Shown here piece by piece: positions 43,888 to 54,800 of a stretch of DNA of 64,000 nucleotides. The stretch covers positions 17,178,122-17,242,121 of the forward strand of contig LR990044.1 in assembly GCA_905147135.1 (NCBI GenBank). The letters run 5' to 3'. A program made the translations under genes and the position numbers. The first letter of the stretch is position 1. Each line of letters begins with the position of its first letter. This stretch comes from Blastobasis lacticolella (Eukaryota; Arthropoda; Insecta; Lepidoptera; Blastobasidae). The notes beneath the pieces are model-generated. The model did no database searches. It was not told where the DNA came from and saw nothing but the letters and a program-made list of their open reading frames with translations.

Positions 43888-46800
43888 TCATGATTTCTTT
43901 TTACTGAATTGACAATCTAATATAACGCACATTATATTAGCTTTGGACGTTAACGAGTTTGACTTCAAGACGAAATCTCCGTAGAAAAAAGATGTGCCAA
44001 AGAATCCTCTGAACAGTTCACTGTAGTTCAAGTCGAAGAGATAAATGCCCTGAAACGAAATGAACAATTTAATTGCCTTAGCAATGCTTTGGCTCCCTAC
44101 ACCGCAAATAGCTGTGTCTGGCAGATGGAATATACCTGGTACCGACCCGTTCAATTAGCAGGTGAGGTTCAAGTTGACTGAAAATGTCATAACTATGTCT
44201 AATCTGTATACATTCAATATTGGGCAGCACACTTGTTTTGTATGTCAAACGGTAGGCAAACAAGCAAGCGGGCCTCCTGAGTAGTCACAGCTGCCTATAG
44301 ACATTAGCAACACCAGGGGTATCGCCAATGCGTTCCCCACCTCTATAACATGTTCTTCTGGCAGAAGTAAGCGAATACTCCGCCATTGTCAGTCGAGCGG
44401 CTAAATTTCTCTTTTTTCTCTGATACACGTAGAGGATATGATGAAACGGAGGGGTTTGAATGTGGAGCAGACCCAAGTCCAAGCTCTGTTACAGGTCGGT
44501 ATGTGTAGGAGACTCTAGTCCAACAATGTATCGCTACAGACTAATGACAGAGATAATGATACATCATAGGTTTGTAGAGCGCGGTCGCACTAACCCGGTG
44601 GCCAAAGCTGGAACTTAGTATCGCCATTTTGAAATGTCATGTTAATTCCAACAACAGTGACACAGTAACCGGATCAGATTAGCTTGTTGCACTATAAATT
44701 GATATCTATAGTGATACAAACTTATCTGACCCGGTGACCGGTCGTCACCGGGTCAGATAATAAATAGTTCCAGTTTTGCCCACAGGGTCAGATAGGTTTG
44801 TGGTACTATAAAAGCTCTGTTGAATATTTCCAAAGCGTCTTGTTAAGGAGACCATACAAACCGGCTGCACAAGGCAATTTTTAGCACGTAGATGATGTTC
44901 AATTGTTTGCGCGAGCAGGAAATGTTGACACGGTTTCTTCAGCAGGTATTTCCACAATTGATGGTTGTTGCCATCTTTGACGGAATATACTATCATTCGG
45001 ATCTGAAATTATTACCTTTGTATTAGATTTTTTTTTCAACAGGATTGTAGCTACGGGGCTTATAACTGACGCGTGGCGTGTAAATATTATCACGTCAATC
45101 TATAAAGGAAAAGGCAGTGTGCAGGAGTGCGGCAGCTATCGGGTATAGGTATCAAACTTATGAGCCACACAATGAAGCTAATCGAACGGATTATTGACCA
45201 GATACTTCGCCAGGAATGATACTTGTCGGAATGCCAATACTTTGTGGCGACATCTATCGCTGTACTGACTCAACGATACTCACATTACGAGTACACGAAC
45301 ATGAGGTTAGCAAGCATCCGCACACAGATGGCGCTGATAAATTGCGCTAGAGACATGTGAAAACTCCGCGGCATATATACAACTTCCGAAGATCAACCGT
45401 CGGACCCTCGATCCCTGGTCACAATACCTGGCCAGGTAGGTAATTACCCTTTTCCACCTTCTCCATGTTCGCTTGCTAACATTGGCGGCTCCCGTATTCC
45501 TTCACCGCCAAAACGGGCCGGGTTCAGGCCAGGCTGCAGCACCATGGATCAAATCTTTGCTTTCAGGGTCGAAATGAAAATGCTGCACTGGATGTGCGGA
45601 GTTACACGGCTCGATCGAGTACGTAATGAATACATCCGTGGCAGTCTTGGCGTGAGGGATATCGCGGACAAGATCGAGGAGGCTCGCCTGCTCTGGTTTG
45701 GTCACGTGTTGCGTAAGCCTCAGGGATACGTGGGTAATAGGTACCTGAACCTGCTGGTATCGGGAAAGGGGCCCCGTGGGCGACCCAAGAAGCGATGGAT
45801 TGACATCGCTGAGTCGGATGCGAGAGCCAGCGGCTTACGACGCGAGGATGCCGAAGACCGGACGTAGTGGAGAAGAATTTGCAGGAAAGCGGACCCTGGC
45901 AGAGGCCGGGATAAGCGCTAGGACAATGATGATGACTGAGGTAAAAATCTTACCAACCTCTTCAATTTTCGTGGGTTCAAGGATATTCAAAAAAGTCTTA
46001 GCGAAGACATCACTTCCATTTTTACTCAAAGTTATGTTATAATCAGCAACAGTTTTCAGTTTGGGTCCTGCGCATTTCTCCCTAACCGACACATTTAAAT
46101 CATACGAACCCTGAAAATATTTAAATAATTAAACACATTTTTTAGTACATAACATCACAACTATTACTATTAATCATTTATTTCTGACCAATTTCTATAA
46201 AAATGTTAACAGTTCATTTTATTAAGTTTCTTCTTAGCTTAGTCGAGGTCTTAAGGATGCTTGTAAATCTTTAGTCGCCTTGTATTTTTTATTTTACCCA
46301 ACTTACGTAAAATTTATCAAATATATCAAATCAAATCAAATCAAATAGTTTATTTGCAAGAATACAGTAGTCGATAATACAGTTCTTAAAAGTAATACAG
46401 TAGTAAGTATTCAACTTGCATGCAAGTGTGCAAACATTGTGAATCTAAATAATTTGTCGGCCAATCTTTAAATTCTAGGTACTATTTTGCACTAAAGAAA
46501 GAATGGTGGAGCAACCAAGCAGTCAACTTAGATTTGAATGAGTTCCCAGTCAATAACTTCAAGTCTTTAGTAAGATGGTTATATAGAGCTACACACATGT
46601 GGCCAATATTCCTCTTATATATATCTTTGTAAGCAGTGGGCTGATATAACAAATTCATAATTTTTGGCCTAGTTTCTTTCTGTCTAACTTCCCGTAATGT
46701 CTTCCAGTTATCAGGGTTTGATGCAAAAAAACACAAACATCTCTGATGTATATACAGATGATGGTAAAATATATACTTTATACCGTCAGCATTTTCCGCT

Positions 46801-47830
46801 ATCTCATTATCATGTTTTAGCTGTTTTATAATTGGATTAGAATTATACGATAAAAATTGAATTAATCTAGTTTTAGTCACATTTACTTGAAGATCATTTT
46901 CACCCATCCATTGAATTATGTCCTTAAAGGCATTTTCTACATCAGATTCAATGGAGACACTGTCTGTACACTGTATTAGAACGGTTGTATCATCTGCAAA
47001 CTGTAAACATCGGTGGGAAGTGGCAGCAGATAGATGGTTTACATAGAGAAGGAATAATAGTGGGCCAAGCACACTTCCCTGTGGAACACCCACCGCGTTA
47101 AGTCTAAAGATGGATCTGTAAGTTTGCTTAAATACAACACCATCCGAAGCATTCAGTTTAGTTATTTCCGTGCATTGTTTTCTATCTTTTAGAAAACTAG
47201 CAATCCAAACGAGTGCTTTACCCCGAATTCCGCAATGTTCAAGTCTACGCAAAAGTATGGAATGATTTACGAAGTCTAATGCCTTGCTCATATCTAAAAA
47301 TACTCCTACTATGGGAGTATTTCTGTTTAAACTTTCAGTTATAGTTCGTACTAAATCAAAACAAGCATGTGTTGTTGAAGTGCCCATACGAAAACCATAC
47401 TGTTCAGGTCGAAGTATTTTTTATTTTATTAAAAACTCATTTATTCTGGATTGCATCGCCCGTTCAAAAATTTTTTACAGAATTGGAACCAAAGTAATTA
47501 ATTGGTCTAAAGTTTGCTGGATCCAGTAGATCTCCCTTTTTGAACAATGGCTTTACAATACTTATTTTAAGTTGTTCTGAGAAAACCCCTTCTAAAAATG
47601 ATAAATTAATAAGATGTGCAAGTGGATAGCATAGATGGTAAGCATTAAACTTAAGAACTTTGGTTATTATGCTATCAAAATCAAGGTCTGTTTATTATTT
47701 TTCTTTGTCCTTTACTTACATAATTCTCCATCATTGTTGGGCCTTTAAAGCTAGTTGCAAGACAATAGGAATAAATTGAAATTATCAATACTATTACAAT
47801 GTTTTGCTTGTGAAACTTTATGTACTTCAT
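43888..47830 (-). CDS. Gene C: small secreted protein, four exons, minus strand
   Basis: Exons in coding order: 47830-47720, 46110-45958, 45002-44862 and 44049-43888, about 188 aa. Exon 1 (MKYIKFHKQNIVIV...) is a signal peptide ending in ENY before GTAAGT. Exon 2 begins GSYDLNVSVREKC after TTTTCAG and keeps its 51 codons. Exon 3 begins after TTTCAG, keeps 47 codons and has KKPCQHF and KNCLVQP. Exon 4 (GIYLFDLNYSELFRGFFGTS) ends KKKS. Four cysteines match gene A; the fifth is lost and a new one appears near the end. As in A, the in-phase exon 2 donor is weak GTTGGT and a strong GTAAGA lies 4 nt on. Intron 1 holds a LINE, intron 2 an RTE piece, and intron 3 two MITEs and a LINE tail. There are no stops in the spliced frame. 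Confidence 0.68.
44240..44345 (-). repeat. LINE 3'-tail fragment in intron 3 of gene C
   Basis: The reverse complement reads GGTATCGC...GTTGCTAATGTCTATAGGCA and GCCCGCTTGCTTGTTTGCCT, the recurring LINE end also at 22130, 51400 and 56830. Confidence 0.55.
44570..44809. mobile_element. Two CCGGGTCAG-family MITEs side by side
   Basis: One copy spans 44570-44690 (ends GGTTTGTAGAGC and CAGATTAGCTTGTTGC). A second spans 44711-44809 and contains a near-perfect central palindrome, GACCCGGTGACCGGTCGTCA followed by CCGGGTC, ending GGTTTGTGGTACTA. Both lie in intron 3 of gene C. Confidence 0.7.
45095..45930 (+). pseudogene. RTE-clade LINE remnant in intron 2 of gene C
   Basis: First part (45095-45230): VYKGKGSVQECGSYRGI-like reverse transcriptase start, MKLIERIIDQILRQE. 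Second part (45574-45930): MKMLHWMCGVTRLDRVRNEY, RGSLGVRDIADKIEEARLLW, RGRPKKRWIDIAESDARASG, EDAEDRT, RICRKADPG. This is the typical RTE C-terminus, ending in an ATGATG tract. The middle is missing. It is antisense to gene C. Confidence 0.78.
46325..47695 (-). pseudogene. CR1/Jockey-type LINE with internal deletion in intron 1 of gene C
   Basis: The minus-strand frame 47387-46482 (301 codons) has FLDMSKALDFVNHSILL, GVPQGSVLGPLLFLLYVNHL, FADDTTVLIQ and LQVNVTKTRLIQFLSYN, then jumps directly to YHHLYIHQRCLCFFAS. The segment between, part of the thumb, is deleted in frame. Upstream (to about 47695) the FRPI block is frameshifted. The 3' end is an ATCAA/TTTGA microsatellite near 46330. It starts only about 25 bp after the exon 1 splice donor of gene C. 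Confidence 0.8.
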
Positions 47831-47869
47831 TTTTTTACACTGCTACGCTCTTGGTGATTACAAACTGCC

Positions 47870-48320
47870 TGATTTCATTTAAACCCCTTCGGCAGAGGAA
47901 ATTAGTTTTGCGCGGAAATGCTGTTTCGATAATGCATGAGTCCATTAGTAGTTATTTACTGGCAGAAGTTAATCTCACAATGATTAAACCATCTGTATTC
48001 GGAAATTATTGTTAATGAACATGACGAAACGTTTTATTCCTGAACTCATTATGTCATGTGACATACTATTTTGTTATTTTGCCGAATGTAATAATTAAAT
48101 TACTTATCTCGTTTTGAGTATATAAGAAAGTTGAGTGTGGGAAGCTGCACAAGAGGTGTCTATATGTACCTCTATTGGAGTATCTATTTCTGCCACCAAG
48201 CATGCTTGCTGCGTTTTTGGTATATTTAATGAAAATTCCAATGAAAGCCTTTATTGTAGTTGCTACGGGCGATAACATAGCTGTTGCCCTATTTCACTAG
48301 TCCCTACCAACGCTTCTTCC
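47870..48320 (-). promoter_or_regulatory. Conserved upstream block of gene C
   Basis: Reverse-orientation match to 7880-8320: it includes the reverse complements of CATGACATAATGAGTTCAGG, AGATGGTTTAATCATT and CTAATGGACTCATGCATTAT. It ends about 60 bp before the ATG of gene C, as in A and B. Confidence 0.5.
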
Positions 48321-48499
48321 GAGGTAGATAAGTTGTGTCTTTTTCATATGTATCCACCTTTTTTTTGCAACGCCACTGCGTAGTATTATGCGTATGCATA
48401 GCTCGTTTATCACTATAAACGAGCAACTAAGACATGAGGCATTTTAGTTTACGGTGCAGACACCTTGCATTTGCCGCGCTGTCTAGTCAGCACTATACT

Positions 48500-48727
48500 A
48501 AATTACTCAAAACAAGATACATAATTTTCTTATTACGTTCAGCAAAATAACAAAATATTATTTCGCATGACATAATGATTTCAGGAATAAAACATTTCGT
48601 CATGTTTCATTAATTTCCGAATACAGATGGTTTAATCATTGTGACATTAACTTCTGCCAGAAAAACTACTAATGGACTCATGCATTATTGAAATAGCGTT
48701 TCCGTACACAATTTATTTCCTTTGCCT
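48500..48727 (+). promoter_or_regulatory. Orphan copy of the upstream block (pseudogene E)
   Basis: Matches 8087-8317 (ACTCAAAACAAGATACATAA through TTTATTTCCTTTGCC) with small deletions. No exon 1 follows, so this is a promoter-like block without its gene. Confidence 0.5.
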
Positions 48728-48925
48728 ACCGTATATTATATAAAAAATAACTGCTTCCCAATATCTGATTTATGAAGATTAGCCAGAGTTATGATATTTT
48801 CAGTAGTCTTGTACTTCACCTGCAAATTGAACGGGTCAGTACCAGGTACATTCCATCTGCCAAACAATGCTAATTGCGGTGAAGGGAGCCAAAGCGTTTC
48901 TAAGGCAATTAAGATGTTACATTTT

Positions 48926-49091
48926 GTTACATCTCTGCGATGTGAACTACACTGAACTATTCAGAGCATTCTTTGGCACATCTTTCTTCATCTTTCTTTC
49001 TTCTTCTTTAAGTCAAATACGTTGACGTCCAAAGCTAATAAATACAATGTGCATTATATTAGGTACTCAATTCACTAAACAGAAATCATGA
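48926..49091 (+). pseudogene. Pseudogene E: decayed last exon of the secreted-protein family
   Basis: Reads a CDVNYTELFRAFFGTSFF-like sequence, then a CTTTCTTC expansion and deletion, then KSNTLTSKAN and a frameshifted end before TCATGA. The AG acceptor is lost. Exons 1-3 are missing: the promoter-like block at 48500 runs almost directly into intron 3-like sequence (48840-48910). The flank continues to match the sequence downstream of gene C until about 49350. The locus is an internally deleted inverted copy of gene C. Confidence 0.7.
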
Positions 49092-49351
49092 ACCACTATT
49101 AATTCAAGAAGGTCTTTTACGTAGTATATATAACATGATTTATTGTTAGATGATGTTCCTATTTGTTGTATGTGTAACACTTTAATATTAAAAGGTATCA
49201 CAGAAATTACGTTCGTAAAATTATTCTATTTACAAAAAGGATTATCTGCGTGTTTTTTCTAGTAAAAGTCACGTAATATAGTGCATGTGGATCAAATACG
49301 GCAATTTTATAATTAGGAAAATGTACATAGCCGTATTATTTTTAGGTATCA

Positions 49352-49734
49352 AAATTATACAAACGAAATAGTCTATCTCAGAAAAGAACGGGTAAGAACT
49401 TCTAGTACTTAACACAACAATAATTAATATTATGTAAAACCAACATTACCTACGCTATGCTACAGTTATACATATAACAGAGCGCACGTAGGTTAACGCA
49501 AGAACGAAATGCGTAGAATGTAGGTAAGTAAACATCCGGATTATTTTTTATTTGAACATACAGATCAGGATAATCCATAGCAGCGATTTTATTAGCGATG
49601 ATTTTGTATATAAATATCTACAATTAAATTATTTCTAACTCTATGTTTGTGTGGTCTAATCTAACCTCTTAAGTATGAAATTGGACATTTCTATAATATT
49701 TAAAGATTTATTATTGCCTAGGGAGGCACACAGA
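49352..49734. other. AT-rich stretch without recognised features
   Basis: No ORF, repeat or RNA gene identified. Confidence 0.5.
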
Positions 49735-50700
49735 TGGACCGTCCATCCTGTCCGGTCCACCTTAACCCGCCTCCACCCAGGATCCTATCGACCTCTCGGT
49801 CATACGGACCGCGTCAGACCTAATCTCGGGTGATGCGCACGCTTACTTGCCGGTGGCTCTTTAGGCGTGCGCATTTCTTCACACCCACAAATCCTGATAA
49901 TGCCCTAGCACTCTCCCTTATTGGGCTGACACCACACGCACAAAATTCTGCCCCGTCGGCCAGCTCCCGTTCTCCTTTCTCCCCTCTCTTCAACGCTCCT
50001 ACTCTTCCTCGTCCTCCACTCTCCTCACACGGTACCAAGCGCACGCGAATTCCTTCAACCTCGCGAAGTTCGCCTCCGAGGACACAAGGTCCGAGAAGTA
50101 AACCGGGCCCGCCTCCTTCCGTTCTAACCCAGCAAGCATGTCGCTGCGCTCTTGCTCGAACCTCTCGCATTCCCACAATATGTGGTCCCTAGTCTCGAGA
50201 TCCCCCTCGCATGAGCACTCCGCAGAGTCACTCAAACCGAGCGCCCATAAACGCGCTCTAAAAGCTCCATGACCGGTAAGAATCTGGGAGATGACATAGT
50301 CGGGCTCCACCCACGTGGCCCCCAATCTACCGCGGACGCACGGGAAGAAGCGCTTCAGATCCGAGCCCTTCTCCTCGGCATCCCAGCGCTCCTGCCAGGC
50401 GTCTACCACCTCCTCATGGGCGGCTTTCTTTAACTCCGCAACTTCCCGCCCCGCTAAGCCGGCCCGACTCGCTTCCACCTTTCCCGTCCGCTTCACCTCC
50501 AGGTCCGCGGGCAGGACACCAGCGAGCACCGCCAAAGCGGCAGTACTCGTAGTACGGTACGCTTTCGTAAGTAAAATCAGCGCGGGGCGCTGAGTCCTAA
50601 GCAAACGGCTCTTTACTACGTGGAACCCTACCCTACCGCTCCAAACCGAGGCCGCGTACGCAACCTGATGGAAAACGACCACCGTCAACAAAGACATCTA
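49735..50700 (-). pseudogene. R1-clade-like LINE, C-terminal part
   Basis: The minus-strand frame 50697-49999 (232 codons) covers the region after the reverse transcriptase: VVFHQVAYAASVWSGRVG, RALLLLTKAYRT-like sequence (RPALILLTKAYRTTSTAALA), VLAGVLPADLEV, then GHGAFRARLWALGL and a zinc-knuckle CSCEGDLETRDHILWEC. That Cys/His end is a hallmark of R1-type elements. It is GC-rich, unlike its surroundings. It is truncated at 50697, with about 260 bp of 3' UTR down to 49735. Confidence 0.78.
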
Positions 50701-50749
50701 CAACCTTTGGGGAGCAAATGTGGTGCCAGCATTATAGGTACTTTTAGAC

Positions 50750-51470
50750 ATGCCTTTTGAGAAACCCTTTGTTACAATGCAAAGAAAGTAGACTTCAGTA
50801 AGTAGCTCATTCCACATCTTGCTCGACCACGCAGACTTTATTTAATATTTTATATCTCATATACCCCCTGGGCAGCGCCTGCTGCTGTACAAGGCACAGA
50901 TGCGGCCTCATATTGAGTATTGTTTCCATCTTTGGGCCGGCGAAACTGCCGTCCTGCTTAACCCTCTGGACTCCGTACAGACGTGCCGTACGAATTGTCA
51001 ATGATCCCAAATAAACAAGCAAGTTCGAACCACTGACTAACCGAAGGGACTTTGGCTCTCTGTGTGTGTTATATCGGCTGTACAATGGGGAGTGCTCCGA
51101 GGAACTTTTGGATCTGGTGTCCACAGCACAAATCCGCCATCGCACCACCCGCCGTGGGCTGGGTACTCATCCCCACTACGTAGACCCTCTGTTGGTCACT
51201 AAGCGAAGGTTCTCACGTTCACGCGGAAGGTCACGCGTTTCTCGCTCGTTCGATTTGGATGTGGAACGAGCTCCCAGCCACAGTGTTTCCTTTGGACTAT
51301 GATATGGGTTCGTTCAAGGGGTTTATTAGAGTTCTCTCTCAGAGACGGGCAACACATTGGTGACTCCCCTGATGTTGCTGATGTTCACAGGCGGCGGCGA
51401 CAACTTTCCATCTGGTGGCCCGCTTGCCTGTTTGTCTGCCGTATAACATATAAAAAACTTAAGTTGGGAC
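50750..51470 (+). pseudogene. Jockey-like LINE, 3' end, same family as 54140-56900
   Basis: Contains, in shifting frames, RLYNGECSEELLDLVSTAQI, HRTTRRGLGTHPHYVDPLLV and a MWNELP-like stretch, then SPDVADVHRRRR and the tail ATTTGGTGG/GCCCGCTTGCCTGTTTG. It is 5' truncated and interrupted by stops. Confidence 0.72.
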
Positions 51471-51512
51471 ATAACGTGTGTTAACACCTATATCTATTAC
51501 CTATATTATTTG

Positions 51513-51760
51513 TACAGATGACTTGGCCGTGTGGTGTCCGGCAGAATGGAATAGCATTAACCCCTTACACTCGTGGACGTCGTACAAGGCGACTAATGTT
51601 TTCGAGTCAAAAGATCTAGAGACAGTCTCAGTTGGCTGGAAAATGGGAAGCAGCGTTTTCCATTGTTATATTACTATACTGCGATCTCCAACCCCTCAAG
51701 CGTGGAGATAGTGACAATAATCCCCACTTTCAAGGGAGAGGCCCGGCCATAAGAGTGTTG
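51513..51760 (+). mobile_element. SINE-like repeat, family 3
   Basis: CTTGGCCGTGTGGTGTCCGG, CGTACAAGGCGACTAATGTT and GGGAGAGGCCCGGCC. Matches the reverse complement of 38895-39178 and the plus strand of 60268-60510. Non-coding. Confidence 0.65.
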
Positions 51761-51866
51761 ATGATGGATAACTTACGTCTATGCTCAACGATTTAAAGAA
51801 ATGCTTTACTTTTAAATAGTTTAAAAAGATAAACACCACAGAACAACTTTAATAACCTTTAATCTG

Positions 51867-54800
51867 TTATTTTTCAACCTTATCAAAGGTTGTGTGAAGT
51901 AATTGACACAATATATTCCCCTTCTTTTTAGATACCACATGTGCTTTGATTGCATAAGCTCCATAAAAGAACGAAGTTCCGAAGAAGCCTCTTGCCATTT
52001 CCGTATAATTAATTTCAAATACGTATGTGCCCTGCAAGTGAAACGATTAAATTATATACTGTATTATATTTATATCAATAATTAATATAAACTTGTATTA
52101 AAACTTTTCCGTAATCGCGATACGTTAATTTATCCGTTAGTTGGTAAGTTAACGCTTTATCCATATTCAGGTAAAGCTCGTCTAGTCTAAAATGACGCGC
52201 CCCACTACTAAGTTAGTTGATTTCGATGTGTGAGTGCAAATATTGATGACGACACTTCATCTGTGTGGGAGCCAATGAACGACGCGTTCTCCTACGTTTG
52301 AATCTCACCGGCAACTGAACGACCAATTACAACGGCATTTGTATATGTATTGCGTCCATATTTTAAACTTGCTTGTGTGCGTTAATGCGATAGTGGGGCG
52401 CGTCATTTTAGATTAGACGAGCTCTACCTGTATTAGCATCAACACGGTCTTAGAAGGTGCGGACGTGTGCTCTGGTTATGTTATTTTGGGTTCTATGCTA
52501 ATGACAAAAAGCTTATTTTTGTGGATGCGAGGTCGATGGATAAATCGACCAAACATCGAACTCGCAGCAATTGTGGACACCTCCAGTACCGCGCCGAGGG
52601 CGGCAAAGAAGCACTAGCGAGGGAGGAAACACAGGCCGGCGCGTCGTCAAGAAGCCACAAGAGGAAACCCACCCAATGACCTGCCGAGTAGTAATCCAGC
52701 TGAGAAGATGCCCGGGCACGAGGCACAGCCTCATAGGCCCGCAGACCGCTCTCCACATAATCAGGAGGCAGAAGACCCGGTACGACGGTACCTAAATATG
52801 GTTAGGTATCTTCACCATCTGAGTTTTATACAGCCCTATGTCCAAGATAAGTATCTGGAAGCTGAGGAAACATCAGCCCATGTAATTCTGCTTCTTCTTC
52901 TTCATTTCTAATAAGACTACTAGAAACTAAGAAACTTAACGCGATTTACTGGCGGCGTTTTCCTACCAGAACTCATATTTATTTATTTAACACTTTATTG
53001 CACACAGTAAACTGAGTTAAGCCAGGATAGAGCAAAGTAGCGGTCTACAGTCTTTGTCTACCCCATCTGTGGGACACAGGCGTGAACTTTATGTATGTAT
53101 GTATGTAAATAGTATACAGATATTACAAATTGAAAGACAAGCAAAACTTATTTCTAAAAAGAAATCTCTTCCAGCAGGCCTATAGAAGAGAGGCATGGTA
53201 GAGTAGAGGGGATGAGACGTGCGCAATAGTTATAATAATTTTACTAAAGTACTAAATAAATTTGGACTACAGGGATAAATCTTTACAGGGAATAGGCCTA
53301 GAGATGCCTGTGAACGTTAGAACTTATACTAAGGCCTTAGTAGGCTTCTGGAGGATGACGATGATGATGATGATGAAGAGCTTACAGACTGCTTCTAATC
53401 CGCGTCATTATACATAAAGTCCGTCAAGTTTAAGTTGGCGTTCTTGAACGTACTTGGTTCCCTATAATGCAGTAGGTACTTACCTTCTGTCAAAATTGGT
53501 TCATTTTCTATAGTACAATGCCACAAATCTGACCCGGTGGCCAAAATTAGAACTTTGGTTATTATTTTGAATCATGTCGATGGCAAACACCGACCGGTCA
53601 CCGGGTCAAACAAGTTTGTGGCACTCTACGCGACGTTCTATACTTGACGGATTATAGAAAATCTGTAATCGGCCGGCTGGTACAGTTTCCACAGCCTGCC
53701 ACCTCAGATTCAGATCGTATATGCAGTGCGTGTTAGTGCCCTTGCTCACGCAAAATAAACCAGAGTTAAGAAAAAGGAACCCACAATCTAATTAGAGCTA
53801 GTCGAACTCATGAGCGTCAGTGGACGAGTGGTTACGGTATCCGATTCGTAAGCGAGAGATACCGGGTTTGTATCCCACTGCTGCGGCGTACCAATGACTC
53901 TGTTCTGAGTTACGTAACTTAGTTGAATACTAACCGATACTATAGAGTATAGAGCGCTCGCTATACAGCGATGAAACCTGCACGTTCATCGCTATAGAGT
54001 TCTTCACCTTGAATGTGAAACCATGACCCAATCTGGTCAGGGTAAGCCCTGCAGCTGGAGTTTACTACGGATTCCTTAACGTATCAACAGTATGGCAAGG
54101 AAAAATAAAAATAAGGTTCTCTCAGCGGCACCCCTTTCCACACTTCGAGTGGACTTTTGAAAAATCAGGGGTCTACACTCCAATCTGAACGCCGTACATC
54201 ACCACCTAGAGACGACGAAGCCCGCCTTGCTTTTCCTGACGGAAACACAGATATCACCTCCGGCTGACACTTCGTATCTCTACTATCCTGGATACAAGTT
54301 GGAACACAGGTTTTTACCTCGCGCTGGTGTGTGCCTATTCGTCAGAGGTGATATCTGCTGTCGACGTCTTAATGCCATAGAACTAATTGACGAATCTGTG
54401 GTATGGGTGTGCGTGGAGCAGGGGGGTATTTCCCGTGTCTACGCATGCATATACAACAACCGCCACGGCGTAGGTGAGACAAATCGGTTTTTCGAGCACA
54501 TACAATGCGCTACCGACAAAGTCTTTGAGCGGTATACTTCAGCCTAGTTGGTAGTCGTAGGAGACTTTAACGGTCACCACACCGAGTGGCTAGGGTCAAG
54601 CCGTCCTACTAACCCGGCCGGGAGGTCCGCCCATGAATTTTCTCTGGCCCATGATCTCACGCAACTGGCGTCAGAACCCACCTACTTACCAGATGTTGTG
54701 GGCCGTGATCCCTCTCTATTAGACATTCTGCTCACCACCCACCCAGACGGTTATCAGGTGTCCGTCGATGCCCCTCTGGGGACATTAGACCACTGCCTGG

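Noticed and set aside
44745..44996. Minus-strand 83-codon single-exon gene
   Set aside because: It is exon 3 of gene C read through into the adjacent MITE.
49830..50593. Plus-strand Ser/Pro/Arg-rich frames
   Set aside because: Shadow frames of the R1-like minus-strand ORF.
52467..52911. Arg/Pro-rich protein gene
   Set aside because: Three frames on both strands are open equally well and none shows a domain; base composition explains it.
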